Assembly (NCBI GenBank): GCA_016933275.1
Contig: JAFGBI010000232.1
Span: forward strand, 1 to 52,702
Origin: Polyangiaceae bacterium
GTDB lineage: Bacteria > Myxococcota_A > Polyangia > Polyangiales > Polyangiaceae
Reading direction: 5' to 3'
Length of the DNA: 52,702 bases
Of this stretch, positions 1 to 8,802 are shown one piece after another. Below the pieces are notes generated by a model. The model was not told the DNA's origin. It saw only the letters and a list, made by a program, of their open reading frames with translations, and searched no databases. Both the position numbers and the translations under genes were made by a program. The stretch's first letter is position 1. Each line of letters opens with the position of its first letter.

Positions 1-86
1 CAGCGCTGCCTCTGGAGAGGTCTGCTGCCGGTTCGGTGCTCTAGGTTGTTGATTTGACGCAGCAATCAACCTGATTGCTGCTCTAG
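1..86 (+). repeat. Dispersed repeat A, copy 1 (cut by window edge)
   Basis: Right-hand part of a modular repeat seen five times in the window. It holds the end of the hairpin box, terminating in TCGGTGCTCTAG, then the tail GGTTGTTGATTTGACGC and a 10-bp stem (GCAGCAATCA/TGATTGCTGC, loop ACC) at 59-81, and closes with CTCTAG. It is nearly identical to 48620-48700 and to the inverse complement of 14893-14945. The left half lies outside the window. Confidence 0.8.
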
Positions 87-226
87 CAGGAGATTTCTCG
101 GGACTTTCGTTGCTGTCAGCCATCAGCCATCAGCAGCGAGCTCCTTCGCACCTTGCCTGACAGCTGACCGCTGGCTGTAGATGGCCACTTTGACTCCGGC
201 TCCGCCGGGTCAGTCCTTTGGCGGTG

Positions 227-370
227 GGATCTTGACCGGATCTGGCAGAAAGTCTTTCAATGTTCTCGTGGCCATCAGCAATCAGGCGTCAGCGATCAGG
301 GTCTCCGCGTTCTACCTGACCGCTGACCACTGACGGCCTGGCCTGTTTGACTCCGGCTCCGCCGGGTTAG
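227..370 (+). repeat. Dispersed repeat B, copy 1
   Basis: About 140 bp, highly similar to 41484-41624. Shared words include GACCGGATCTGGCAGAA, TGTTCTCGTGGCCATCAGCA and GCGTCAGCGATCAGGGTCTC, ending in the GGCTCCGCCGG motif. Both copies lie next to a copy of repeat A. There is no coding content. It is probably a non-autonomous mobile or recombination-derived element (inference). Confidence 0.75.
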
Positions 371-373
371 GGG

Positions 374-1834
374 GTGAGCATGAACGAGCTCAACGAGTAC
401 GTCGACGGTGTCCTGAACCTCTCGGGTTTCGAGTCCGAAGTTGCGGCGGCCACGGCACCCCGCCGCGGGGCGGTCCACCCGTCACGGGGCAGGATCGAGC
501 TCGGCCAGGCGAAGAGCGCGTTCGCCATCGCCCTCCACATGCACCAGCCCCTCATCCCCGCTGGAGGTAGCAACCTTCGAACGGCGGCGCTCATCAGCAA
601 CCTGAAGCACATGGATGACAACCCGGGGATCGGGGACAACCACAACGCCCCGGTCTTTCGCTGGTGCTACCAGCGAATGGGTGAGTTTGTCCCAGCGCTG
701 ATCCGGGAGGGGAAGAACCCTCGGGTCATGCTCGAGTATTCGGGCACGCTTCTCTACGGGCTGCGTCAGATGGGTGCCCATGACGTCCTCGATTCCCTCC
801 GCGGGATCACGGTGGACCCCGAGTACGCCCACGCGGTGGAGTGGCTCGGATGCCCCTGGGGACATGCCGTCGCGCCCTCGACACCTGCACAGGACTACCG
901 ATTGCACGTCCGCGCCTGGCAACACCATTTCGCGGCCCTGTTCGGGCTGGAGGCGCTCGGACGGGTGCGCGGCTTCTCGCCCGCCGAGATGGCCTTGCCG
1001 AACCACCCCGACGTCGCCTACGAATACGTGCGCACGCTCAAGGAATGCGGGTTCGAATGGCTGCTCGTGCAAGAGCACACGGTCGAGGAGCCCGACACGG
1101 GGCACACCCCGCGGCGGAAGCACATCCCGCACCGCCTGGTGTGCCGGAACAGCGCGGGTGAAGAGGTCAGCATCGTCGCCCTCGTCAAGACGCAGGGCAG
1201 CGACACCAAGCTCGTCGCGCAGATGCAGCCATACTACGAGGCAAGAAGCGTCGGTCGCGTCGATCTCAGCGACCGGACGGTGCCGCCCCTCGTCGTCCAG
1301 ATCGCCGACGGCGAGAACGGGGGCGTGATGATGAACGAGTTTCCGCCCAAGTTCCACGAGGTGATGCGGGAGTGCTCCGGCTCGGAGACACCCGCGCTCA
1401 ACGGCACCGAGTACCTCGATCACTTGGCCGCGCTCGGCGTCACGGAGCGGGACTTCCCGGTGGTCCAGCCGCTCTTTCAATGCCGGATCTGGGAGCGCTT
1501 CGCGCCCGGCGATGGTCCGGAGCGGCTAGAACGGACCATCGAGGAGCTCCGCCGGACCGATGGGCGCTTCCACATGGAGGGGGGGAGTTGGACCAACAAC
1601 CTCTCATGGGTGAGGGGCTACGAGAACCTGCTCGGTCCAATGGATCGGCTGTCGGCGCGCTTCGCACAGGTGACGGCGGGTTCGTCACCGAGCGAGACGC
1701 GATACCGCAACGCCCTCTTCCACCTGCTCACGGCCCAGACGAGCTGCTACCGGTATTGGGGCCAGGGCGTGTGGACCGACTACGGGCTCGAAATCATCCG
1801 CCGCGCTGACGAGATCCTGAGCCACGATTACTAG
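374..1834 (+). CDS. Glycoside hydrolase family 57 protein
   Basis: A 486-residue protein of the GH57 family, which contains amylases, amylopullulanases and 4-alpha-glucanotransferases acting on alpha-glucans. The diagnostic N-terminal motif HMHQP lies at about residues 55-59, after 50 residues of poorly conserved leader. MLEYSGTLLYGL (about 119-130) and the ADGENGG segment (about 316-322) fit the conserved family regions, the latter resembling the Asp-containing acid/base motif. There is no signal peptide, so a cytoplasmic role in glycogen or maltodextrin turnover is likely (inference). The start is GTG at 374; an ATG two codons later is an alternative. It ends just before pheT on the same strand, so they may be co-transcribed. 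The exact substrate cannot be read from the sequence. Confidence 0.85.
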   Translation: MSMNELNEYVDGVLNLSGFESEVAAATAPRRGAVHPSRGRIELGQAKSAFAIALHMHQPLIPAGGSNLRTAALISNLKHMDDNPGIGDNHNAPVFRWCYQRMGEFVPALIREGKNPRVMLEYSGTLLYGLRQMGAHDVLDSLRGITVDPEYAHAVEWLGCPWGHAVAPSTPAQDYRLHVRAWQHHFAALFGLEALGRVRGFSPAEMALPNHPDVAYEYVRTLKECGFEWLLVQEHTVEEPDTGHTPRRKHIPHRLVCRNSAGEEVSIVALVKTQGSDTKLVAQMQPYYEARSVGRVDLSDRTVPPLVVQIADGENGGVMMNEFPPKFHEVMRECSGSETPALNGTEYLDHLAALGVTERDFPVVQPLFQCRIWERFAPGDGPERLERTIEELRRTDGRFHMEGGSWTNNLSWVRGYENLLGPMDRLSARFAQVTAGSSPSETRYRNALFHLLTAQTSCYRYWGQGVWTDYGLEIIRRADEILSHDY

Positions 1835-1868
1835 ATGGGTGGGTCCGTGCTATGAGCGGCGCCGAACG

Positions 1869-4367
1869 ATGCGCGTCTCCTATCGGTGGCTTCGCGAGCT
1901 CTTGCCGGATCTCATGGCCTCCCCCTCGGAGGTGTCCGAGCGGCTGACGGGGGCTGGGCTCGAGGTCGAGGCGTCGACCCCGTTTGGCGCGGGCCTCGAC
2001 CCCGTCGTCGTGGCCATGGTCCGCAGGATCGAGCCCCACCCGCGCCGGGACAAGCTCCGCCTGGTGACCGTCGATCGAGGCAGCGGCGAAGAGCAACGAG
2101 TGGTGTGCGGTGCCCCGAACGTGCCGGACCCCGGCGGCCTGGTCGCGTTGGCGCCGCTCGGAACGACCCTGCCCGCGGTGGGGATGACGCTCAATCCCCG
2201 TGACATCGCCGGTGTGGTCAGCGAGGGGATGCTCTGCAGCGAGAAGGAGCTCGGGGTCGCCGATGCCGCACCCGGGATCCTGATCCTCCCCCCGGGCACC
2301 GCAACCCCGGGCACCCCGCTCCCGGTCGCGCTACCGAGCGTGACGGACACGATCTTCGAGGTCGGGATCACTCCGAACCGCGCCGACGCGCTCTCGCATG
2401 TCGGTATCGCCCGAGACCTCGCCGCGCTGTACCGCATCGCGCTCCGGCTCCCCGAGGTGCCACCGTTGCCACGGGTCGCCGACGCGGAGCTCGCTGCGCT
2501 CGTCGCCGTGGAGAACCGTGACTTCGAGCGCTGCCCCCACTACGGCGCCCGCGTGGTCGTCGGGGTCACCGTCGGCCCCTCGCCGCTCTGGCTGCGCCAT
2601 CGCCTGACCAGCCTCGGCCTGCGTCCGATCTCCAACGTCGTTGACGTCACCAATCTCATCCTGTTCGAGGCTGGACAGCCGCTGCACTCCTTCGACCTCG
2701 ACCGCGTGCGCGGCGCCCGGATCATCGTGCGCCGCGCTCGTGCCGATGAACCATTCAGGACGCTCGATGGGGTCGCGCGGACCCTGGACCCGGACGATCT
2801 GGTGATCGCCGATACCAAAGGGCCGAGCGCGCTCGCTGGGGTGATGGGAGGCGCGGTCAGCGAGATCCACGAAGGGACCACGCGCGTGCTGCTCGAGTGT
2901 GCGTATTTCGCACCGCGCGGGATCCGACGGACCAGCCGCCGCCAAGGCCTATCGAGCGACTCGAGCTATCGCTTCGAGCGCGGCGTGGATTTCGGAGCGC
3001 TCGAGCGCGTCCTCGATCGGGCGACGAGCCTGACCGCGGAGCTCGGCGGAGGCGCCGCCGTGCGGGGGGCGATCCATGCCCGTTCGGGCCTCCCCGAGAT
3101 CCCGGTCCTCCGTCTGCGGTCGCGCCGGCTCGACGCGCTCCTCGGGACGAAGGTACCGTTCGACGAGGCCACGGCCATCCTGGATCGCCTCGGGCTGGCC
3201 GTCGAGTCCGTGGCGGAGACCGACGGCGAGCGCGTCGCGCGGGTACGTGGGGTAAGCTTCCGCCCTGACGTGAAGGGCGAGCACGATCTCATCGAGGAGG
3301 TCGCGCGGATCCGTGGCTTCGACGCGATCCCCACGGTCCTGCCCGCCATCCTGCCCCAGCCGCCGCGGGCCTCGGGCAAGCTCGAGCGAGAGCTCGGGCA
3401 GATCGCGGTCGAGCTCGGCTTGAGTGAAGCGCTGACCTATGCGTTCACCTCGGCCGAGGAACTGGCCAAGGTCCGCGCCCCTGCCCCGGTGGTAAGCCTC
3501 CTCAACCCTCTGAGCGAGGAGCGCGGCGTAATGCGGACGAGCCTGCTCCCTGGCCTCTTCGACGCGCTTCGCCGCGCGCGACGTCATGGAGAGCGGAGCG
3601 TGCGGCTCTTCTCCATTGGGACCTTGTTCCTACCCGCCGCCACGGAGGCCCGCGTTGGCCGTGCCCAGGCGGCGCGCCCCGAGCTCGCGGAGGACCGCGG
3701 CGTACTCCCCGAGCAGGTCCCGGCGTTCGCGGCGGTCCTCGCCGGATCCCGGCCGGCCTATCTTGATCGGAGAGAGGTCGACATCTACGACGCCACGGGG
3801 CTCGCCACCGAGCTCGTGGCGCGGCTGACGGGGCGGTCCGCCGAGGTGCAGCACCGGCGCGGCGAGGTGGGGTTCGCGCACCTCCACCCGCGGGGCGCTG
3901 CCGCGATCTTGGTGGACGGGGTGCGCCTCGGATCGCTCGGTCCCGTGCACCCCGAGGTCATCGATGCGCTGGATCTGGACGGTCCTGCGTTCACCGTCGA
4001 GCTGAGCCTTTCGGCGCTCGAGGCCATCGAGCCCAGGGTGCCGCACTACCGACCACTGCCGCGCCTGCCCGCCACGACGCGTGACCTGTCGGTGGAGGTG
4101 CCAGAGGAGCTGCTCGCGGGCGAGCTGTTCGATGCCATCCGTGGAGCCGCGGGCGAGCTCTGCGAAGCGGTGGAGCTGCTCGACGTGTTCGCGGGGGCGC
4201 CGGTGCCGCCTGGGCGTCGTTCTCTAACCTACCGCCTCACCTATCGCGATCCCAAGACGGCTACCGAACCCGATCGCGCGCGGACTCTGACCGACCGGGA
4301 GGTAGACCAGGCACAAGCCCGCGTCCACGAGGCCGCCGCTCGCCTCGGCGCACGGCTCCGGACATGA
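1869..4367 (+). CDS. pheT: Phenylalanine-tRNA ligase beta subunit
   Basis: About 832 residues, normal for bacterial PheT, which pairs with PheS as an alpha2beta2 enzyme charging tRNA-Phe. The start MRVSYRWLRELL is typical. It is followed by the EMAP-like tRNA-binding domain (about residues 35-150, with VCGAPNV and GMLCSEKELG), the B3/B4 core with SNVVDVTN, the B5 region, and a C-terminal FDX-ACB anticodon-binding domain (about 740-832, LPATTRDLSVEV). The start was placed at ATG 1869 rather than the in-frame GTG at 1839 because the ten extra residues are not family-like. pheS is not next to it; upstream is a GH57 gene. The stop overlaps the next start as ATGA. Confidence 0.95.
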   Translation: MRVSYRWLRELLPDLMASPSEVSERLTGAGLEVEASTPFGAGLDPVVVAMVRRIEPHPRRDKLRLVTVDRGSGEEQRVVCGAPNVPDPGGLVALAPLGTTLPAVGMTLNPRDIAGVVSEGMLCSEKELGVADAAPGILILPPGTATPGTPLPVALPSVTDTIFEVGITPNRADALSHVGIARDLAALYRIALRLPEVPPLPRVADAELAALVAVENRDFERCPHYGARVVVGVTVGPSPLWLRHRLTSLGLRPISNVVDVTNLILFEAGQPLHSFDLDRVRGARIIVRRARADEPFRTLDGVARTLDPDDLVIADTKGPSALAGVMGGAVSEIHEGTTRVLLECAYFAPRGIRRTSRRQGLSSDSSYRFERGVDFGALERVLDRATSLTAELGGGAAVRGAIHARSGLPEIPVLRLRSRRLDALLGTKVPFDEATAILDRLGLAVESVAETDGERVARVRGVSFRPDVKGEHDLIEEVARIRGFDAIPTVLPAILPQPPRASGKLERELGQIAVELGLSEALTYAFTSAEELAKVRAPAPVVSLLNPLSEERGVMRTSLLPGLFDALRRARRHGERSVRLFSIGTLFLPAATEARVGRAQAARPELAEDRGVLPEQVPAFAAVLAGSRPAYLDRREVDIYDATGLATELVARLTGRSAEVQHRRGEVGFAHLHPRGAAAILVDGVRLGSLGPVHPEVIDALDLDGPAFTVELSLSALEAIEPRVPHYRPLPRLPATTRDLSVEVPEELLAGELFDAIRGAAGELCEAVELLDVFAGAPVPPGRRSLTYRLTYRDPKTATEPDRARTLTDREVDQAQARVHEAAARLGARLRT

Positions 4368-5224
4368 TCATGCGAACCGCGGCGTGGGTCCCTGCCGTCC
4401 TCCTTGCCGTTGCGCCCGGGCAGGCGCTCGGTGCGGACGGGTCGGCCCCTGCGTTTGCTGGCCCTGAGTCGGAACCGGGGGGGGCGGACCAGGGGCGGGA
4501 GGGAAACCCTCGACCTGCCGCACAGGAGAGGCCCCGTGGGCGAGACCTTCCGAGGCTCTCGCGACTGACCCGCGTCGAGCTGGGGTTCGATGTGGGGATG
4601 CAGTCCCTCGTGGCGCGTGAAGGCCCTGCCGAATACTCGCCGGGCTTCGCCTGGGTGGGTTCTGCGCGGATACCGATCTCGTCGTGGATGGGGCTACGCT
4701 TTCTCGTACGCCACAGCAACCACCCCGTCGAGGTGGAGCGGGGTGGGCTCGCGGCGCCGTCGGAGGTGGCGGCGCTCGGCGCCATGGCCTTCGACCAACC
4801 GCCCATCGAGGCGTGGCTCATGGCAGCGCGCCTCGAGCCCACCTGGGTGCTGGCCCCAAGGCTCCGGCTCTGGCTCGGGCTGGGGGCGGGATGGCTCCGA
4901 ATCCTGGCGCCGCCCACGGAAGGTACGCTCCCCGGTTGTACCCCCTGGATGGTGGCGGACACGGAGGTGAGCTGCCGCCTCGCCACCGGCTCCCGCACGG
5001 GCCTTGGCACGGAGCTCGACGCCACGTTGGGTGCGACGGTAGAGCTCGTGCCACGATGGCTGGCGCTGAACGTGTCGACCGGACTGGGTGCGGTGCTCGC
5101 ACAATCGGGTACGCTCTACGCTTCGCAGCAGGCGATTGCTGCCGGGTCGCTCCACCGATTGACCGGATTCCCATCCGTTGGCGCTTCGTCCACGTTCCTG
5201 GTCGGTCTCGGTCTGATGCTCTAA
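4364..5224 (+). CDS. Secreted hypothetical protein, barrel-like
   Basis: A 286-residue protein starting in the ATGA overlap with pheT, so translation is probably coupled. The N-terminus is a Sec-type signal peptide (MIMRTAAWVPAVLLAVAPG, cut near ALGA). A Pro/Glu/Arg-rich linker (about 25-65) follows, then about 220 residues of alternating hydrophobic and polar segments with many Gly and Trp (LRLWLGLGAGW, WLALNVSTGLGAVL). The chain ends FLVGLGLML, all typical of small outer-membrane beta-barrels (inference). No named family is recognised, and a link to tRNA synthetase function is unlikely. A GC hairpin and T-run about 200 bp downstream probably ends the transcript. Confidence 0.7.
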   Translation: MIMRTAAWVPAVLLAVAPGQALGADGSAPAFAGPESEPGGADQGREGNPRPAAQERPRGRDLPRLSRLTRVELGFDVGMQSLVAREGPAEYSPGFAWVGSARIPISSWMGLRFLVRHSNHPVEVERGGLAAPSEVAALGAMAFDQPPIEAWLMAARLEPTWVLAPRLRLWLGLGAGWLRILAPPTEGTLPGCTPWMVADTEVSCRLATGSRTGLGTELDATLGATVELVPRWLALNVSTGLGAVLAQSGTLYASQQAIAAGSLHRLTGFPSVGASSTFLVGLGLML

Positions 5225-5632
5225 CCTTGGTGCCTCCTCCTCCGTCGCAGATGGCCGCTACGCCCATCCAGCCGCGGGAGAGGCCGAGGAGGCTGCCAAG
5301 CCTCGACCGACCCGATCTTGGCCGGATCTGCCAGGTCTCGTGCCGATCTCCGCCGCCGCTGAGCCATCGCCTCGGAAGGACCAAGCGTGAGAGCGGCACG
5401 GTCGCGTCCCGGTGCTTCCCGACGTGGCGAGACGCCACCCGCGAGGGCCGCGTTTTTTAGCTGGAACAAAGTTTGTTGTCTACGTAGAAAGAGCAGAATC
5501 CTACCGACGTTTGCGTTTGTCGGGTGAAGATTCGGGGGCTATCCTCCTAGGGCTGCTTCGGGTGGCGCCCGAGGGGCCAAGCGGTTGAGCGCTCACTTGG
5601 TTTGGTTTTTTTTGAAAGGTCCTGGTCAGCAA
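5225..5632. other. Intergenic region with terminator and AT-rich promoter candidate
   Basis: About 400 bp without a convincing frame. It holds the terminator candidate at 5424-5458. An unusually AT-rich island at 5459-5500 (including GTTTGTTGTC and TACGTA) could be the promoter of the lipoprotein starting at 5633. A pyrimidine/T-rich leader GGTTTGGTTTTTTTTGAAAGG precedes that start; its AAAGG lies about 14 bases upstream of the ATG and is a weak ribosome-binding site. Confidence 0.45.
5424..5458 (+). terminator. Candidate intrinsic terminator after the pheT operon
   Basis: A perfect 6-bp hairpin GTGGCG-AGA-CGCCAC (5424-5438) is followed directly by a second GC-only stem CGCG-AGGGC-CGCG (5440-5452) and six T residues (5453-5458). 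The T-run is adjacent only to the short stem. The geometry is plausible but not strong. Confidence 0.45.
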
Positions 5633-6490
5633 ATGAAGACTAGTCTCGTTTGGATTGCGGTCCTCGCGGGCGCGACGGCCACGGCCGTCGTAGCTTGTAG
5701 TGAAGAGGAAGGGACGACCTTCCCAGGTACGGGCGGTGGCGCGGGCACGGGTACGGGCGCAGGAACCGGCACGGGCACGGGCGCGGGAACCGGCGCCGGC
5801 ACGGGCGCGGGAACCGGCGCCGGCACGGGCGCGGGAACCGGCGCCGGCACGGGCGCGGGAACCGGTGCCGGCACGGGCGCGGGAACCGGCGCCGGCACGG
5901 GCACGGGCACGGGCACCGGAGGCGGCAGCGAGCTGGTCAACATCGAGGGCTGGATCGGCGGGGAACCGACCTTGACCGAGGACAATCCGATGGGCATTCA
6001 GGGTTCCTGGTACGCCTATGGCGACAACGTCGAGGGAGGCTGCGTCGTGGCCGAGGGGAATCCCTGCACGGCGAGCGGCTGCTGCCTCAACTGGAATACG
6101 ATCGTCGACTCGAGCTACTTGGCCTGGGGCTGCGGCATCGGCATGGAGCTCAACTCCTCTGGCGGCGACACGCCCGTGAAGAACGCGTACACCGGGACGG
6201 CGACGGGCTTCAATATCACGATCACCGGCACCTCCGATCCGAACAAGATCCGCATCGGCTTCACGCAGACGGCGGACACCACGGACACCGTGTCCCCGTT
6301 CAAGACGGTGGACGGGCCCGGCACGTACGCGATCTTGTTCACGGATGCGACCTGCCCCAGCTGGGGCGCGGACCAGGGTTGTACTGCCGACGCGACGGCC
6401 TCGACCTCGTTTGACCTTCAGGTCCAGATCCCGGGCGGCGACAAGGCGGGTTCTGGGCAGATCTGCATCACAAGCGTCCAGCCGTTCTGA
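5633..6490 (+). CDS. Lipoprotein with Gly/Thr/Ala repeat linker
   Basis: A 285-residue protein. A lipoprotein signal (MKTSLVWIAVLAGATATAVVAC) places the lipidated Cys at about residue 22. An unusual linker of GTGAGTGAG type follows (about 35-100), encoded by 24-bp tandem units. The C-terminal 185 residues form a globular region with six or more Cys (GCVVAEGNPCTASGCCLN, DATCPSWGADQGC) and two ITGTSDPNKIRIGF-like strands, resembling a carbohydrate-binding or jelly-roll domain. That fold assignment is a guess. The start at 5633 was chosen over one 16 codons upstream because it sets up a proper lipobox. It is probably surface-exposed on the outer membrane. No enzymatic motif was seen. Confidence 0.8.
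   Translation: MKTSLVWIAVLAGATATAVVACSEEEGTTFPGTGGGAGTGTGAGTGTGTGAGTGAGTGAGTGAGTGAGTGAGTGAGTGAGTGAGTGAGTGTGTGTGGGSELVNIEGWIGGEPTLTEDNPMGIQGSWYAYGDNVEGGCVVAEGNPCTASGCCLNWNTIVDSSYLAWGCGIGMELNSSGGDTPVKNAYTGTATGFNITITGTSDPNKIRIGFTQTADTTDTVSPFKTVDGPGTYAILFTDATCPSWGADQGCTADATASTSFDLQVQIPGGDKAGSGQICITSVQPF
5780..5899 (+). repeat. In-frame 24-bp minisatellite
   Basis: Five consecutive 24-bp units (GGCGCGGGAACCGGCGCCGG plus CACG) lie within the lipoprotein gene. Each encodes an eight-residue Gly/Ala/Thr block. Four are identical and the fourth unit has one synonymous change (GGC to GGT). Because 24 is a multiple of three, copy-number change by slippage would alter linker length without a frameshift. 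Confidence 0.9.
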
Positions 6491-6767
6491 CGGAAACGGG
6501 CGAAGGCTCGACAACCGCGCCAACGATTCCGACGCGCGGCGCGCAGCTTGCGTTCGCCAGGCCGGCGAGGTGGCGCCCAGACGAGCCCACGGGCTGGCAC
6601 GACCGTGCCGGCCCGTCGCCTTTTGTGCGGCAGGCGGACCCTGAGACCCCCACGGTGTGTCCTCGGGATCCCCTTCGCTGACCTGGCGCGTCGGGTCGCC
6701 TAAGATGCGTGCACGGACCAGGACAGCCCGTGGTGCCGCGTGTGCCCATGCCAGGATCCGCACCGCG

Positions 6768-8783
6768 ATGACAGAGTCGAATGACCGGATAGCCCCCTCG
6801 TCCTCGCTCGAGGAACCCTCGCAGACGGGAGGTGCCGCTGCGGCGTGGCCGCGTCCCGCACCGCTCACCCCGTTCGCCTCGGCGATGCACCTCGTGATGA
6901 ACCTGCTCATCTCGAGCACGCTCGTGATCGCTTGCCTGATCCCGCTCCACGTCGCTCACACGCGCATCGTCCCCCTACCCTTCCTGGAGCAAGGCCGCTT
7001 CTTCGAGATCCCGAAGCCTGCGAGCTTCCGCCTCGGCGTCGGCGACGAGATCCCACTCTACCGCTTCCACGAGGAGCTGCATCCGGAGCTCGCCCGAGCA
7101 CGGGTGATCGAGGCCGACGCCACCCGGCTGCGCTGCGAGGTGACCGCAGGGACGACGCTCTTCGCTCCGGGACGTCACGGACTGGTCGTCCAGCGCATCG
7201 GCGATCTGTTCTCGGTGGACATGGGGATCGGCCACGGCCTCCAGCCGGGCGAGAAGCTCGCGCTCTTCAAGGACTGGGAACGAGTGGGCGAGCTGGTGGT
7301 GGTGATGCCGGCCGTTGACGGAAACCCGACGCTCACCCGCCTGGGCCGCCACCACGAGGCGAAGCTCCAGCCGATCCTCTACGGGCCGCCCGAGAATGTC
7401 ACGGGGCTCGTGGCGAGCGAATACACCGTGCCTACCACCCTGGTGCTCTTCTCGGGAGCTCCTTGGCTCGTCGCGCTCGAGATCGGGGCGTTCGCGATCG
7501 TGCTCGCACTCGAGCTCCATCTGTTCTTCCGGCGGGGCCATGGCTTCGTCGCTGCCCTCGGGCGAAGCGGTCAGCGTGCGTTCCGGCGCTTGCCGCAGGT
7601 CGGGCGCCGAGGAATCGGCCTGCTCTTCTCGGTCGCTGCTTCGGGCGCGCTCTATGCCTTCATCGGCGGCGCGGTCGTCCACTTCCCACGCTGGCTGGGG
7701 ACGAAGGCCGCCAACGTCGCGACCTGGCTCGCCTGGGGGGGCCCGCCTACGATGACCCGCTGGGTCGCGAACGCGGGCGAGTGGCTGGCCGCTCCTGCCC
7801 ACCGCGTTCCCGCGTCCACCCAGTGGGTGGTGGCGGGGCTGCTGCTCGCCGCGCACCTCGCCTGCCTCCTCTTCGCGCGACGTCACCTCCCCCTCGTCCT
7901 ATGGCACACGCTCCGCTACGAGCCACGCTGGATCGAACGAAGGATCACCAAGAACGCAAAGGCCCAACTCGCGCTGGTGTGGGTCCTGCACCTCGCCGTT
8001 CTCTACGCCTTCGCCTACACGCTCGTCGGCTTCCTCGCGGCGGATTTCAACCGGGCCTTCGAGTTCATGTGTCCGGCCGATGAGCGCCTCCGCTTGGTGG
8101 AGGCGACCCTGGCCCGCCCCACCTCCATCGCGGTCTGGATCCGCGCGACCATCCACAACGTCCGCCTCCTCTTCGCCACGGGGATTGCTCCGCTCACCTT
8201 CGACCAGTGGTTGAGTGTGCTCCGCTACTTCGTGTGGGGAGTGACCGTCATCGGCTGCCTCGTGGGTTACGTCCACTCATTCCTCCACGCGCTCCACCTG
8301 ACCACCATTCGCAATATCGATTTCACACTGCTCGGCTGGTTCACCAACGCGATCTGCTACGGGCCACTCCTCGCTGGTCTCCTGTGGGCGGTGGTCCCCT
8401 GGCTCTATGGCCCGGTTCCGACGGTGGCAGCAGGACCTTTGCACGCCATCCTCGGCGTCGCCGAGCTCGCGATCAACGTGGCCTACGCGGCAAGCATCTT
8501 CAACATGGGGACGAAGTTCGGCGTGATGGTGGACAAGGGGCTGGTGGATACCGGGTTTTACTCCGTCATTCGCCACCCGAGCTACACGCTCGAGGGCCCC
8601 ATGCTCTTTCTGGTCGCCGCAAAATCGCTCGGCTCGGGGCTGATGTGGGTGGGGGCGGCGATGCCGTTCCTCCAGTACTGGCTGCGTTCCGAACGCGAGG
8701 ACGTCTTCATGTCCGCCTCGAACCCCGAATACCCTGGGTACTGCGCGCGGGTGCCCTACAAATTCATCCGCGGGCTAGTCTAA
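6768..8783 (+). CDS. Polytopic membrane protein with C-terminal ICMT-like methyltransferase domain
   Basis: About 671 residues. The first TM helix (about 30-52) is followed by about 120 residues, probably periplasmic. At least eight further hydrophobic segments run from about residue 230 to the end. The last 110 residues match the isoprenylcysteine carboxyl methyltransferase / phospholipid methyltransferase (PEMT-like) fold: GFYSVIRHPSYTLEG, then RSEREDVFM and PGYCARVPYKFIRGL. The RHP motif and the trailing E-R/E pair are the SAM-binding hallmarks of that family. The long N-terminal region is not part of the usual about 200-residue ICMT-like protein, so this is a fusion or an extended subfamily. 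The start is ATG 6768; upstream in-frame codons look non-coding. The substrate (lipid or lipidated protein) is unknown. Confidence 0.75.
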   Translation: MTESNDRIAPSSSLEEPSQTGGAAAAWPRPAPLTPFASAMHLVMNLLISSTLVIACLIPLHVAHTRIVPLPFLEQGRFFEIPKPASFRLGVGDEIPLYRFHEELHPELARARVIEADATRLRCEVTAGTTLFAPGRHGLVVQRIGDLFSVDMGIGHGLQPGEKLALFKDWERVGELVVVMPAVDGNPTLTRLGRHHEAKLQPILYGPPENVTGLVASEYTVPTTLVLFSGAPWLVALEIGAFAIVLALELHLFFRRGHGFVAALGRSGQRAFRRLPQVGRRGIGLLFSVAASGALYAFIGGAVVHFPRWLGTKAANVATWLAWGGPPTMTRWVANAGEWLAAPAHRVPASTQWVVAGLLLAAHLACLLFARRHLPLVLWHTLRYEPRWIERRITKNAKAQLALVWVLHLAVLYAFAYTLVGFLAADFNRAFEFMCPADERLRLVEATLARPTSIAVWIRATIHNVRLLFATGIAPLTFDQWLSVLRYFVWGVTVIGCLVGYVHSFLHALHLTTIRNIDFTLLGWFTNAICYGPLLAGLLWAVVPWLYGPVPTVAAGPLHAILGVAELAINVAYAASIFNMGTKFGVMVDKGLVDTGFYSVIRHPSYTLEGPMLFLVAAKSLGSGLMWVGAAMPFLQYWLRSEREDVFMSASNPEYPGYCARVPYKFIRGLV

Positions 8784-8802
8784 GGCTCGGAGCTCGGACC
8801 CC

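Larger units (their letters stand above)
1..373. other. Gene-free left edge: repeats A and B
   Basis: Besides repeat A (1-86) and repeat B (227-370), this stretch holds short iterated words of the type ATCAGC/CAGCTGAC at about 115-180. The string TGACTCCGGCTCCGCCGGG occurs twice, near 191 and 350. No coding frame looks real. The upstream signals of the GH57 gene must lie in, or be interrupted by, this repeat-derived DNA. Confidence 0.6.

Noticed and set aside
1..86. Repeat A considered as a CRISPR repeat
   Set aside because: Copies are kilobases apart, in both orientations and modular, with no regular spacers or cas genes.
1045..1060. GGGTTCGAAT resembling a tRNA T-loop
   Set aside because: Inside the GH57 coding frame, with no acceptor stem or anticodon arm around it.
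5501..6919. Long minus-strand open frame (472 codons) over the Gly/Thr-linker lipoprotein gene
   Set aside because: Its product is Arg/Ala-rich with tandem RARAGAGS-type repeats that mirror the minisatellite; the plus-strand frame has a signal peptide and lipobox.
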